From: Oscillospiraceae bacterium
Lineage (GTDB): Bacteria; Bacillota; Clostridia; Oscillospirales; Oscillospiraceae
Reading direction: 5' to 3'
Assembly: GCA_017622295.1 (NCBI GenBank)
Contig: JAGARK010000016.1
Coordinates: forward strand, 62,001-126,000
DNA length: 64,000 bases
Shown here one piece after another: positions 44,321 to 52,596 of this stretch (position 1 is the stretch's first letter; each line of letters opens with the position of its first letter). A program made the position numbers and the translations under genes. The notes beneath the pieces are model-generated. The model worked only from the letters and a program-made list of their open reading frames with translations. It did not search any database and had not been told where the DNA came from.

Positions 44321-46144
44321 ATGAACGTTAACGAATTCGATATTGATTTCGATTTTGAAAAAGAGTACGGTTTCGACACTCCCCCCGAAAAGGAAGAAGT
44401 TCCCGAGGCACCTGCCCAGGAGCCCGCTGCGGAGGATTTCGACCTGAGAGCTATTCTGAACTCCGATTACGGCGCCGAAGGAGATCCCGTCGGTGAGTTT
44501 AATTTTGATGAATATCTGAATGATCTTCCCGCTTCCGATCCTGTTCCCCCTGTCCAGTATGCCGAACAGGTCAGCGACGAGCCGACCATGAAATATAATG
44601 TTCCCGTGCAGTATGACGAAGCTGACGCATATATGCAGTCCGCTCAGTTTGACGGTGCCGGACAGGAGCCTTCTGTCGAAAGCCTCCTTTCCGGGGAGCA
44701 GCCCATCATTCCCAACGAGGCCTCTGATGCGCCTGCTCAGCCCCGCCGCGAGCGTACCCAGCGCAGAAAGCCCCGCAGCAAGATGCGCCAGTTCAAGGAC
44801 GATCTGCTGCCCCTGATCATTGCCGGCGCCGCTGCTGTTCTGATTCTGATCTTTATCTTCGGTTCCATCGGCCGGGCCATCTCCAGCGGTAAGACCAACA
44901 ATGATAAGGCATCCGACTCCCAGGCCCAGCAGAGCGCCGAGGAGCTGGAAGCCAAGCAGGCCCGGCAGATCCTGGACAAGGCCGCTGCGCTGGCCGCCGG
45001 CTATGACTACCAGGCTGCCATCGATATGCTGAACACCTTCACCGGCGACACCACCAAGTACACCGATTTCACCCTGCGCAGCTCTGAGTATGCCCAGGCC
45101 CTGACCCAGCTGGTGGCCCACAACGATCCCGATGAAGTGGCTAACCTGTCCTTCCATGTTCTGATTGCCGATCCCTCCCGGGCATTCTCCAACCAGTCCC
45201 TGGGCGGCAAGTACAACCAGAACTTCGTCACCACTGATGAATTCCAGGCCATTCTGGAGCAGCTGTATGCCAACGATTTCGTCCTGGTCAGCATGAACGA
45301 CTTCATCGACGAGGTCGCCGCCTCCGACGGCTCCATCAGCTACGCCTCCAAGACCCTGTACCTGCCCGACGGCAAGAAGCCCATCATGATCACCGAGACC
45401 ATGGTCAACTACTATAACTACATGATCGACGGCAACTCCGACGGCACCCCTGACGCCAACGGCGCAGGCTTTGCCAGCCGCCTGGTGGTTCAGAACGGCA
45501 CCGTCAAGGCCGAAATGGTGGACAGCTCCGGCAATACCGTCGTAGGTGACTACGATCTGGTTCCCATCCTGGAGAACTTCATCAAGGACCATCCCGACTT
45601 CTCCTACCGCGGCGCAAGAGCAACTCTGGCCGTCTCCGGTTATGAGGGCATCTTCGGCTACCGCATCCAGGAGTCCGCGAAGGCCTCCAAGGGCGAAACC
45701 TACTACAATGAGCAGGTTGCCGGCGCCAAGGAAGTGGTCAGCGCCCTGCGTAACCTGGGCTATGAGATCGCCTGCTATACCTATAATGACAAGTCCTACA
45801 ACAGTGCCAACGCCAACGAGATCCAGGCCGATATCGACCTGTGGACCGCTGAGATCGTTCCCGTGCTGGGCACTGTGGACACCATCGTCTACGCCAAGAT
45901 GAGCGACATTGCCAGCTCCGGCGCTTACTCCGGCAGCAAGTACAATGTGCTCAGCCGGGCAGGCTTCCGTTACTTCATCAGCAACGGCACCAAGAGCTCC
46001 ACGGATGTGTACAGCGAGTATGTCCGCCAGAACCGCATCATGGTCACCGGCTCCCAGATGTACTACAGCTCCTCCACCTACTCTTCCTACTTTGATTCCA
46101 AGGCCGTGCTGAACTCCCTGCGCGGCAACATCCCTCAGGCATAA
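44321..46144 (+). CDS. Type II membrane protein with a degenerate polysaccharide-deacetylase domain
   Basis: This 607-residue protein has a long acidic cytoplasmic N-terminus (about 1-140), a basic patch, one transmembrane helix (about 163-183), a helical region (about 205-270) and an extracellular NodB-like domain (about 275-605). HPDFSYRGARATLAVSGYEGIFGYR resembles clostridial deacetylase-like proteins (core FSYRGA and GYEGIFGYR). However, the strand that normally carries the catalytic Asp pair reads ITETMVNYY (357-364) and the usual His-containing motif reads ACYTYND (484-490), so metal ligands seem lost. It is probably a non-catalytic wall-binding or scaffold protein. AAGGTAGGG precedes the ATG. 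Confidence 0.75.
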   Translation: MNVNEFDIDFDFEKEYGFDTPPEKEEVPEAPAQEPAAEDFDLRAILNSDYGAEGDPVGEFNFDEYLNDLPASDPVPPVQYAEQVSDEPTMKYNVPVQYDEADAYMQSAQFDGAGQEPSVESLLSGEQPIIPNEASDAPAQPRRERTQRRKPRSKMRQFKDDLLPLIIAGAAAVLILIFIFGSIGRAISSGKTNNDKASDSQAQQSAEELEAKQARQILDKAAALAAGYDYQAAIDMLNTFTGDTTKYTDFTLRSSEYAQALTQLVAHNDPDEVANLSFHVLIADPSRAFSNQSLGGKYNQNFVTTDEFQAILEQLYANDFVLVSMNDFIDEVAASDGSISYASKTLYLPDGKKPIMITETMVNYYNYMIDGNSDGTPDANGAGFASRLVVQNGTVKAEMVDSSGNTVVGDYDLVPILENFIKDHPDFSYRGARATLAVSGYEGIFGYRIQESAKASKGETYYNEQVAGAKEVVSALRNLGYEIACYTYNDKSYNSANANEIQADIDLWTAEIVPVLGTVDTIVYAKMSDIASSGAYSGSKYNVLSRAGFRYFISNGTKSSTDVYSEYVRQNRIMVTGSQMYYSSSTYSSYFDSKAVLNSLRGNIPQA

Positions 46145-46152
46145 TTCAACAC

Positions 46153-46185
46153 CGTGCGCCGGGCCTCCCCCGGCGCACGATTTTT
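46153..46185 (+). terminator. Rho-independent terminator of the deacetylase-like gene
   Basis: CGTGCGCCGGG (46153-46163) pairs with CCCGGCGCACG (46169-46179), followed by ATTTTTA. The ribosome binding site of the next gene starts right after it. Confidence 0.88.
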
Positions 46186-46199
46186 ACGGAGGTCAATCA

Positions 46200-46433
46200 A
46201 TGGAACTCAAATCCGGCAAATATCGTCATTTCAAAGGCAACGAATATGAACTCATCGGCGTTGCCAGGCACTCCGAGACGCTGGAGCCCATGGTGGTCTA
46301 TCGGGCTCTATACGGCGAAAGGGGGCTGTGGGTCCGCCCTCTGGCCATGTGGACGGAACAGGTACAGCGGGCTGATTACAGCGGTCCCCGCTTTGTCTAC
46401 GTCGGGCCCGTGGCAGCTGATGAGAAAGTTTAA
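46200..46433 (+). CDS. DUF1653 domain protein
   Basis: This 77-residue protein is almost entirely one DUF1653 domain: SGKYRHFKGNEYELIGVARHSETLEPMVVYRALYG (start SGKYRHFKG, end VVYRALYG) followed by LWVRPLAMWTEQV. The family is widespread, small and of unknown function; a nucleic-acid-related role has been guessed for it elsewhere. GGAGG lies six bases before the ATG and directly after the T-run of the upstream terminator, so it is expressed by read-through or a promoter not seen. Confidence 0.85.
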   Translation: MELKSGKYRHFKGNEYELIGVARHSETLEPMVVYRALYGERGLWVRPLAMWTEQVQRADYSGPRFVYVGPVAADEKV

Positions 46434-46444
46434 AAAAACTTAAT

Positions 46445-46473
46445 TTGCTTCTTCTGCGGTTGTCTGCTAAGAT
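46445..46473 (+). promoter_or_regulatory. Promoter of the LTA-synthase-like gene
   Basis: TTGCTT (46445-46450), 17 bases and TAAGAT (46468-46473) lie 35 bases before the ATG. Confidence 0.6.
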
Positions 46474-46508
46474 AATCGCCGATTTTTTATTTTTCGAGGC
46501 GATGTATC

Positions 46509-47981
46509 ATGTCCCCAAAAGCCAAATATCTCAAACGACATACCGTTTCCCCCGCCGCAGTCATTTGGGCAATCCTGCTTTTCATCGGGTATCTGTCCTT
46601 CTTTGCAGCCCGGTGGTTTGTTTCCACCTATGGCCGGCTGGGGTTTGATTCGATCCTGTTTACCCTGAATTCCGATCTCCACGGCGTCCAGAGCGGACTT
46701 CTGACCCGGTTTACCCTGCTGGCACTTCTGCCCGCTGTGTCTTTGACGGCTGTGACGCAGCTGCTTCTGCTGCGCCTCCTGAGAGGCTGGATGCGGGTTA
46801 CGGCAGCGGTGATTCTGGTTCTTTTTCTCATCTGCTTTGCCGCATGGGATGTAGAGCTTGACGACTATCTGCTGGATCAGATTCAAGAAAGCGACCTCTA
46901 CGAAAAGCATTATGTGGACCCTGACTCTGTTTCCATCACCTTCCCGGAGGAAAAGCGCAATCTTGTCTACATCATGCTCGAATCCATGGAAACGACTTAC
47001 CTGTCCAAGGCCCTGGGCGGCGGTGTGGAAGTAAATCTGATCCCGGAGCTCCATGAGCTGGCGGCGGATAACATCAATTTCTCCCACAACAGCGGCGTCG
47101 GCGGCTTCTACTGCACCTCCGGCGCCACCTGGACCATCGGCGCCATGGTGGCCCAGACTGCCGGCATTCCCCTGAAGACCCCCACGGAGGACGTCAATGA
47201 CTACGGAAAGGAAGGTGAAGCATTCCTCCCCGGTGTGACTTCCCTGACCAGCATCCTCCGGGATGAGGGCTATTACCAGGCCCTGATGGTGGGCTCAAAT
47301 GCGGACTTTGGCGGCCGGCGGGCCTATTTTACCCAGCATGGCATGGATATGGTCTATGACCTTTACACCGCCCGGAAGGATGGCATTGTCCCCCGGGATT
47401 ATTTCGTCTGGTGGGGCATGGAAGACCTGCACCTGTTTGAATACGCCAGGCAGGAGCTGACAGAGATCGCTGCCCAGGATCAGCCCTTCGCTTTTACCCT
47501 GCTGACGGTAGATACCCACCATGTGGGCGGCTATCAGTGCGAATTCTGCACGGACAGCATCAGCGGCGAGACCTACGATCAATCCATCTCCTGCTCCAGC
47601 CGACAGGTTGCGGAATTTGTTTCCTGGCTTCAGGCTCAGGATTTCTACGAAAACACCACCGTGGTCATCGTCGGCGACCACGAAACCATGGACAACGGCT
47701 ATATCCAGCGGAACGTTGCCGACAGCTACCAGCGGATGGTCTACAATTGTTTCCTGAACTCTGCGGCGGAGGTCCAGGTAAGCAAAAACCGGAAATTCAC
47801 TGCCGTGGACCTGTTTCCCACCACTCTGGCAGCTATGGGCTGTCAAATCGAGGGAAACCACCTGGGACTGGGTACCAACCTTTTCTCCTCCTCCCCCACA
47901 CTGGCAGAGAGAATGGGCTTTCTCCGCTTCGATGACGAGCTGGCTAAGTCTTCCGACTATTATGAAGCCAATTTCTATTGA
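46509..47981 (+). CDS. LTA synthase / phosphoglycerol transferase family protein
   Basis: This 490-residue protein has three transmembrane segments (about 15-37, 66-90, 97-113) and an extracellular alkaline-phosphatase-superfamily (sulfatase) domain. Metal and nucleophile regions are visible: YIMLESME (Glu158), the Thr-rich TSGATWTIGAMVAQTAG (203-219) that resembles MdoB/OpgB phosphoglycerol transferases, and VGDHETMDNG near the C-terminus. It probably transfers glycerol-phosphate to a lipid or glycan at the cell surface. It has fewer membrane helices than LtaS (five). It is preceded by a GAGGCG-type ribosome binding site. Confidence 0.87.
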   Translation: MSPKAKYLKRHTVSPAAVIWAILLFIGYLSFFAARWFVSTYGRLGFDSILFTLNSDLHGVQSGLLTRFTLLALLPAVSLTAVTQLLLLRLLRGWMRVTAAVILVLFLICFAAWDVELDDYLLDQIQESDLYEKHYVDPDSVSITFPEEKRNLVYIMLESMETTYLSKALGGGVEVNLIPELHELAADNINFSHNSGVGGFYCTSGATWTIGAMVAQTAGIPLKTPTEDVNDYGKEGEAFLPGVTSLTSILRDEGYYQALMVGSNADFGGRRAYFTQHGMDMVYDLYTARKDGIVPRDYFVWWGMEDLHLFEYARQELTEIAAQDQPFAFTLLTVDTHHVGGYQCEFCTDSISGETYDQSISCSSRQVAEFVSWLQAQDFYENTTVVIVGDHETMDNGYIQRNVADSYQRMVYNCFLNSAAEVQVSKNRKFTAVDLFPTTLAAMGCQIEGNHLGLGTNLFSSSPTLAERMGFLRFDDELAKSSDYYEANFY

Positions 47982-47998
47982 GCATCACAATACCACAA

Positions 47999-48033
47999 AC
48001 AGCGGGTGTGCAGAAAAATCGCACACCCGCTGT
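47999..48033 (+). terminator. Hairpin downstream of the LTA-synthase-like gene
   Basis: ACAGCGGGTGTGC (47999-48011) pairs with GCACACCCGCTGT (48021-48033) over a nine-base A-rich loop. Only AAAATTGTTT follows, so the T-run is weak. Confidence 0.65.
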
Positions 48034-48052
48034 AAAATTGTTTAAAAAGTAC

Positions 48053-48081
48053 TTGACAAGTTAGCATTTGCTAACTATAAT
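48053..48081 (+). promoter_or_regulatory. Consensus promoter whose spacer is an operator
   Basis: TTGACA (48053-48058), exactly 17 bases and TATAAT (48076-48081) form a perfect promoter. The spacer is fully occupied by the palindrome at 48060-48075, so bound repressor would block RNA polymerase. Confidence 0.9.
48060..48075. promoter_or_regulatory. Operator 1, GTTAGC-N4-GCTAAC, between -35 and -10
   Basis: GTTAGCATTTGCTAAC is an inverted repeat with 6+6 perfect arms (the whole 16-mer pairs except the central bases). It is the same type as the site at 10706. Confidence 0.8.
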
Positions 48082-48092
48082 ATGAGTACAAG

Positions 48093-48108
48093 GTTAGCAG
48101 CAGCTAAC
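48093..48108. promoter_or_regulatory. Operator 2, GTTAGC-N4-GCTAAC, downstream of -10
   Basis: GTTAGCAGCAGCTAAC repeats the same arms. Its centre is 33 bp from that of operator 1, about three helical turns, which would allow two repressor dimers on one face of the DNA. Confidence 0.8.
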
Positions 48109-48158
48109 ACCATCCAAAACACCCATCCACAGTCCGTTACCGTAAAGGAGTTGGTACG

Positions 48159-48302
48159 ATGAGTCTGAATCATGTGGAACTGATTGGTATGGTGCTGGGC
48201 GGTCTTGTGACCGCAGCTCTGTTCGCAATGAACATCTGCTCCCTGATCCGCGGCAGACGGATCTTCCGCGGCCCCCGCTCCTGCCGTCTGAAAATGATGT
48301 GA
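48159..48302 (+). CDS. 47-residue single-pass membrane peptide
   Basis: This small gene encodes 47 residues beginning MSLNHVELIGMVLGGLVTAA. One hydrophobic helix (about 7-30) is followed by a strongly basic cytoplasm-type tail (RGRRIFRGPRSCRLKMM), so the N-terminus should face outside. AAAGGAG lies eight bases before the ATG, and a promoter with two operators and a strong terminator frame the gene exactly, which supports it as real. It is not recognised; two Cys (27 and 42) are present. The double operator suggests tight repression, perhaps by a metal-responsive regulator; a role in metal uptake is only a guess. Confidence 0.75.
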   Translation: MSLNHVELIGMVLGGLVTAALFAMNICSLIRGRRIFRGPRSCRLKMM

Positions 48303-48320
48303 ATTCCTATGCCTCCAATG

Positions 48321-48362
48321 GCCCCCCGGACCTTAAGCCATGAGTCCGGGGGGCTTTTTTAC
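48321..48362 (+). terminator. Rho-independent terminator of the 47-aa peptide gene
   Basis: GCCCCCCGGAC (48321-48331) pairs with GTCCGGGGGGC (48344-48354), followed by TTTTTTAC. It lies 19 bases after the stop. Confidence 0.93.
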
Positions 48363-49327
48363 TTTTTCAGGGTCTTTACGATTGCCTCCACCGTATCGAG
48401 CACCAAAGCAAACAGGATAATTCCCAGGAAGAATAACTGGAAATTCACAAATACTTCAGCAATGAATGCTGCGTCCCCTTCCATGATCTGTTCAATATGG
48501 GTGATGAATTCCCCGTTGATCAGGTTCGGTTTTGTCAGCCACAGAACCGCCACAACAACCGAGAGGCTATTGGTTACCAGAGTCGTAAGCATCACCTTAC
48601 GATTGTACTGCCGTTCCAGCAGCCGCACAGTCTCCCGAACAATATCCAGCACACCATAAATCAGAATCAAATACCAGCAGCCCTGCAGAACATCCACATC
48701 AAACAGCGGGATAATCTTCTCAGCGCCCCAATATCCGAAAATGTACTGAGGGGCAGCCAGGAACAGCACCAAAAATATGACGCAGAATGCAATACTGAAA
48801 ACACATTCCCATCTGGAAATCTGCTCCGTTCTTTTGGGCACCGGAGGCAGATTGTCAAAATTGAACGGTTCGCCCAGTTGCACACCCCGCCGGCAGAAGA
48901 ACGCAAACAGGATCGTCACAATGGCAAAGCCCTGCAAACAACCGGACCACATCATGGAAATCCAGGAGAGCAAGGTCTCATACCATAACTGCGCCTCCAC
49001 GAAGTGGATAATCAAACCGGAAACCGTCATACCCAAGGCTACACAAGCCAGAACAATCCCTGTCACCAGTTTGTAAGTACCATAATAGGGCGGGCCAATC
49101 AGGCTTCTGCCGCTGTTCTCGTCATATTTCGCGTACAGCTCCTGGGGGGTACCCAGCTCCGTCAGCACAATGCGGATATCCTTCTCAGCAGGCGCTGCAT
49201 TGCCGCAGCGTTCGGTGAGCATATCTTCCACCAGTGCGTAAAGCTCCTTTTGCACATCGTCACGGATCCTATGATTCATCCGTTTGGTCACCGCGTAGAT
49301 ATAACGGTCGATCAGATCGTTTTTCAT
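48359..49327 (-). CDS. HAAS-domain membrane protein paired with a PadR regulator
   Basis: This 322-residue protein starts with a HAAS-type helical domain (about 1-70; IDRYIYAVTKRMNHRIRDDVQKEL and TELGTPQELYAKY), followed by about seven hydrophobic segments. HAAS domains are typically encoded next to PadR regulators and are thought to sense or transmit envelope signals. The ATG at 49327 has GGAGGGAG upstream and overlaps the padR stop (ATGA), so both are made together. No ABC transporter is linked. Its function is unknown beyond this association. Confidence 0.8.
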   Translation of the reverse strand: MKNDLIDRYIYAVTKRMNHRIRDDVQKELYALVEDMLTERCGNAAPAEKDIRIVLTELGTPQELYAKYDENSGRSLIGPPYYGTYKLVTGIVLACVALGMTVSGLIIHFVEAQLWYETLLSWISMMWSGCLQGFAIVTILFAFFCRRGVQLGEPFNFDNLPPVPKRTEQISRWECVFSIAFCVIFLVLFLAAPQYIFGYWGAEKIIPLFDVDVLQGCWYLILIYGVLDIVRETVRLLERQYNRKVMLTTLVTNSLSVVVAVLWLTKPNLINGEFITHIEQIMEGDAAFIAEVFVNFQLFFLGIILFALVLDTVEAIVKTLKK

Positions 49328-49662
49328 ATTTCTCCCTCCAGCATGGCGTTTACATTCGTTGCAAAACGGCTCCAATATTCCTTCGTCTTTTCCAACACTT
49401 CCTGGCCCTCAGGAGTGATCTGGTAGTATTTCCTGGGCTTCCCTTCTCCGGTCTCCCACTGGCTTTTCAGCAGCCCCTGACCCTCCAGGCGACGCATCAG
49501 CGGATAAAGCGTATTGGCGTCCATGGGTATCTCCCGGTCGTTCAGCTTCTTCACCAGATTGTATCCATACATAGGCTCCTTCAGCTGGCTGAGCACCAGC
49601 AGAATCAGCGTCCCCCGGCGAAGCTCCAGCACCAGCCCCTGCACGATTTCGTCCGTATTCAT
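49324..49662 (-). CDS. PadR-family transcriptional repressor
   Basis: This 112-residue protein has a winged-helix domain (LELRRGTLILLVLSQLKEPMYGYNLVKKL; core ILLVLSQLKEPMYGY, wing YYQITPEGQEVLEKTK) followed by a short C-terminal helix, as in the small PadR-s2 subfamily. The ATG at 49662 has GGGAGGAGG upstream. A perfect palindrome fills its promoter spacer, indicating autorepression. Small PadR proteins often respond to drugs or envelope stress; the inducer here is not known. Confidence 0.92.
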   Translation of the reverse strand: MNTDEIVQGLVLELRRGTLILLVLSQLKEPMYGYNLVKKLNDREIPMDANTLYPLMRRLEGQGLLKSQWETGEGKPRKYYQITPEGQEVLEKTKEYWSRFATNVNAMLEGEI

Positions 49663-49692
49663 ACTGTGCCTCCTCCCTTGTTGTGTAGCATC

Positions 49693-49721
49693 ATTATAGT
49701 GTGCATCGCACACTATGTCAA
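49693..49721 (-). promoter_or_regulatory. Consensus promoter of the padR operon
   Basis: On the minus strand TTGACA (49716-49721), 17 bases and TATAAT (49693-49698) lie about 31 bases upstream of the start codon. Confidence 0.88.
49696..49716. promoter_or_regulatory. PadR operator palindrome inside its own promoter
   Basis: ATAGTGTGC (49696-49704) and GCACACTAT (49708-49716) are perfect 9-bp arms separated by three bases. The palindrome spans the whole spacer and overlaps both promoter boxes. Confidence 0.85.
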
Positions 49722-49757
49722 GTATTATTTTGCGGATGGCTTCCCATCCGCAAAATC

Positions 49758-51728
49758 CTATTTGATTCCGTTACCCCGCAGCTCGATGATCTGGTCTCTG
49801 AGCACGGCAGCGTACTCGTATTCCATCATCCGGGCAGCTTCCTTCATCTGCTTCTCCAGGCGGGCGATCTCCTTTTCCTTCTCTGCCTTGGTCATCTTCA
49901 CGCCGGTGCGGCCCTTCCGCTCTGCGGTGGGAGAAGAGATTTCAATCAGGTCACGAACGGACTTGATGACCGTCTTGGGCACAATGCCATGGGCCTCGTT
50001 GTAAGCATTCTGAATATCCCGGCGGCGGGCTGTCTCATCCATCGCCGCACGCATGGATGGCGTGATCTTGTCGGCATACATGATGACCTTGCCGTCGGCA
50101 TTTCGGGCGGCACGGCCGATGGTCTGGATCAAACTGGTCTCGCTTCTGAGGAAGCCCTCCTTGTCCGCGTCCAGAATGGCCACCAGACTGACTTCCGGCA
50201 GGTCAAGACCCTCACGCAGCAGATTGATACCAACCAGCACATCGAACTTCGCCATCCGCAGATCCCGGATGATCTCCATCCGTTCCATGGCACCGATGTC
50301 GGAGTGCATATAGCGGACCTTGATGCCCGCTTTCTGCAGATACACCGTCAGGTCCTCTGCCATTTTCTTGGTCAGAGTGGTCACCAGCACCCGCTCGTTA
50401 CGGGCGGTACGGGCGTTGATCTCTCCGATCAGATCATCGATCTGACCGTCGATGGGCCGCACCTCCACCTCCGGATCCAGCAGACCTGTGGGGCGGATCA
50501 CCTGCTCCACCGTCTGGCCGGAGCGGGTTCGCTCATACTCGGCAGGCGTCGCGGAAACATAGATCACCTGATTGAGCTTGCTGTCAAATTCGGTAAAATT
50601 CAGGGGACGGTTATCATAGGCCGAGGGCAGCCGGAAGCCGTAGTTCACCAGCGCGTCCTTACGGCTGCGGTCACCGGCGTACATGGCCCGGCACTGGGGC
50701 AGGGTCACATGGCTCTCATCAATGAACAGCAGAAAATCATCCGGGAAATAGTCCAGCAGCGTGGTGGGAGGCGTGCCGGGAGCACGTCCCTGAATGACCC
50801 GGGAATAGTTTTCGATGCCGTTGCAGAAGCCGATCTCCGTCAGCATTTCCAGGTCATAGGCTGTTCGCTGCTGGATCCGCTGGGCTTCGATGAGCTTGTC
50901 CCGGGCCTTGAACCAGGCCACCTGCTCATCGCATTCCCGCTGAATCTCAGCCATGGCCCGGTGGAGCTTCTCTTTGGAGGCAACATAGTGGCTGGCCGGG
51001 TAAATGGCCACATGGTCCAGATACCGCTCCGCCATGCCGGACACCGCGTTGATCTCGCTGATCCGGTCGATCTCATCGCCGAAGAACTCGATCCGGATGG
51101 CTCTGCCGGACCAGTAGGCGGGATAAACTTCCAGGGTGTCGCCCCGGAGGCGGAATTTATTTCTGGAAAAGTCCAGATCGTTGCGCTCATAGCGGATCTC
51201 CGTCAGCTTCTTGAGAACCTCGTCCAGGGGGTATTCGTTGCCCACCCGCAGGGAGATGACCATGCTCTTATAGTCAATGGGGTCACCCAGGCCGTACAGG
51301 CAGCTCACCGAGGACACCACGATCACATCCCGCCGCTCAAACAGGGCGGAGGTGGCGCTATGGCGCAGGCGGTCGATCTCCTCATTGACAGAGGCATCCT
51401 TTTCAATATAGGTATCCGTATGGGCAATATAAGCCTCCGGCTGGTAGTAATCGTAGTAGGAAATGAAGTATTCCACCGCGTTATCAGGGAAAAACTCCCG
51501 GAACTCGCTGCACAGCTGGGCCGCCAGAGTCTTGTTATGGGCCAGCACCAGCGTCGGCCGGTTCAGCTTCTCAACGACCGATGCCATGGTAAAAGTCTTA
51601 CCGGAGCCGGTAACGCCCAGCAGCGTCTGCTCCCGCAGACCCCAGTTGACGCCGTTGACCAGACCCGTAATGGCCTCCGGCTGGTCGCCGGAGGGACGAT
51701 ATTCGCTCACCAGTTTAAATTTGTCCAT
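49758..51728 (-). CDS. uvrB: Excinuclease ABC subunit B
   Basis: This 656-residue DNA repair helicase loads on damaged DNA in nucleotide excision repair. Walker [13 protein letters not shown], the beta-hairpin [11 protein letters not shown], the helicase motifs ([23 protein letters not shown]) and the C-terminal UVR motif ([24 protein letters not shown]; core LEKQMKEAA) are all visible. The ATG at 51728 follows GGAAGGAG. It lies 26 bases after radC and is probably co-transcribed. Confidence 0.98.
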   Translation of the reverse strand: MDKFKLVSEYRPSGDQPEAITGLVNGVNWGLREQTLLGVTGSGKTFTMASVVEKLNRPTLVLAHNKTLAAQLCSEFREFFPDNAVEYFISYYDYYQPEAYIAHTDTYIEKDASVNEEIDRLRHSATSALFERRDVIVVSSVSCLYGLGDPIDYKSMVISLRVGNEYPLDEVLKKLTEIRYERNDLDFSRNKFRLRGDTLEVYPAYWSGRAIRIEFFGDEIDRISEINAVSGMAERYLDHVAIYPASHYVASKEKLHRAMAEIQRECDEQVAWFKARDKLIEAQRIQQRTAYDLEMLTEIGFCNGIENYSRVIQGRAPGTPPTTLLDYFPDDFLLFIDESHVTLPQCRAMYAGDRSRKDALVNYGFRLPSAYDNRPLNFTEFDSKLNQVIYVSATPAEYERTRSGQTVEQVIRPTGLLDPEVEVRPIDGQIDDLIGEINARTARNERVLVTTLTKKMAEDLTVYLQKAGIKVRYMHSDIGAMERMEIIRDLRMAKFDVLVGINLLREGLDLPEVSLVAILDADKEGFLRSETSLIQTIGRAARNADGKVIMYADKITPSMRAAMDETARRRDIQNAYNEAHGIVPKTVIKSVRDLIEISSPTAERKGRTGVKMTKAEKEKEIARLEKQMKEAARMMEYEYAAVLRDQIIELRGNGIK

Positions 51729-51754
51729 ATTATCTCCTTCCGCGCAAACTCCGG

Positions 51755-52456
51755 CTATACAAGAACCCGGCATTCATCGGGATGATACACATCCGACTGG
51801 GCAAGAGACACAAAATCGTCATCTGCCACAATAATATGGTCTACCAGGGTGATCTCCACCGCATCCAGAGCCAACGCTACCCGGCGGGTGGTGCTGATGT
51901 CCTCTCCGGAGGGCAGGGCCAGTCCGCTGGGATGATTGTGGGCCAGAATCACGGAACTGGCACCGGTCTGCATGGCCGCCTCCACGATCCTGCGGATGGG
52001 AACGGCTGCAGAATTGACGCTGCCTTCACCAATCTCCTTGCAGCAGATGACCTTGCACTTGGCATCAAGGCACAGCAGAAATACCGTCTCATTGCGCCGG
52101 CCGCTGAAGTAAGGGAGCAGATATTGCCCGCATTTATCCACAGTACTGAGGATCACATCGCCCTGCATGGCCCGGTTCACCTGGTAATACCGCCAGGCCT
52201 GGCTGATCAGATTCAGAAACACTGCCGTTTTTTCGCCGACACCCTCAATCTTCTCCACTTCCGCCGGGTCTGCGTCCATCACGGCACTGAAGCTACCGAA
52301 CCTCTTGATCAGGCTATGTGCCATAGGGTTCGTGTCTTTCTGCCTGAACACATAAAACAGCAGCATCTCCAGGACCTGGTGCTCTTCAAAATTATCCAGC
52401 CCCTCTTCCAGGAAGCGCTTGGTCAGCCGTTTCCGATGGCCGTCATGAATCGACAT
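51755..52456 (-). CDS. radC: RadC-family JAB/MPN+ protein
   Basis: This 233-residue protein has an N-terminal helix-hairpin-helix region ([19 protein letters not shown]) and a C-terminal JAMM metalloprotease-like domain with the HNHPSG motif (about 180) and a downstream Asp (DHIIVADD). RadC was named as a DNA repair gene, but its role is unproven. The ATG at 52456 is eight bases after AGAGGTG; an in-frame GTG at 52465 overlaps that site. It is upstream of uvrB in one unit. Confidence 0.92.
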   Translation of the reverse strand: MSIHDGHRKRLTKRFLEEGLDNFEEHQVLEMLLFYVFRQKDTNPMAHSLIKRFGSFSAVMDADPAEVEKIEGVGEKTAVFLNLISQAWRYYQVNRAMQGDVILSTVDKCGQYLLPYFSGRRNETVFLLCLDAKCKVICCKEIGEGSVNSAAVPIRRIVEAAMQTGASSVILAHNHPSGLALPSGEDISTTRRVALALDAVEITLVDHIIVADDDFVSLAQSDVYHPDECRVLV

Positions 52457-52483
52457 ATTTTTCACCTCTGCTTTGGTTTTTCC

Positions 52484-52512
52484 TTGCTATTTTCCAAATT
52501 CTTCGCTAGAAT
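52484..52512 (+). promoter_or_regulatory. Promoter upstream of the kinase-like gene
   Basis: TTGCTA (52484-52489), 17 bases and TAGAAT (52507-52512). Transcription would start near 52519, 10 bases before a terminator-type hairpin. Confidence 0.6.
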
Positions 52513-52528
52513 AGAGATAGCAATCGAA

Positions 52529-52559
52529 TTCCGCCGAACGGATCTGCGGAAGTTTTTTT
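52529..52559 (+). terminator. Leader terminator (possible attenuator) before the kinase-like gene
   Basis: TTCCGC (52529-52534) pairs with GCGGAA (52546-52551), with two further inner pairs, and is followed by GTTTTTTT (52552-52559). No plus-strand gene ends here, so it lies in the 5' leader of the gene starting at 52597. Confidence 0.6.
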
Positions 52560-52596
52560 GATTTTTGCACATCATAGTGCCGTGAGGAGGCTGGTC

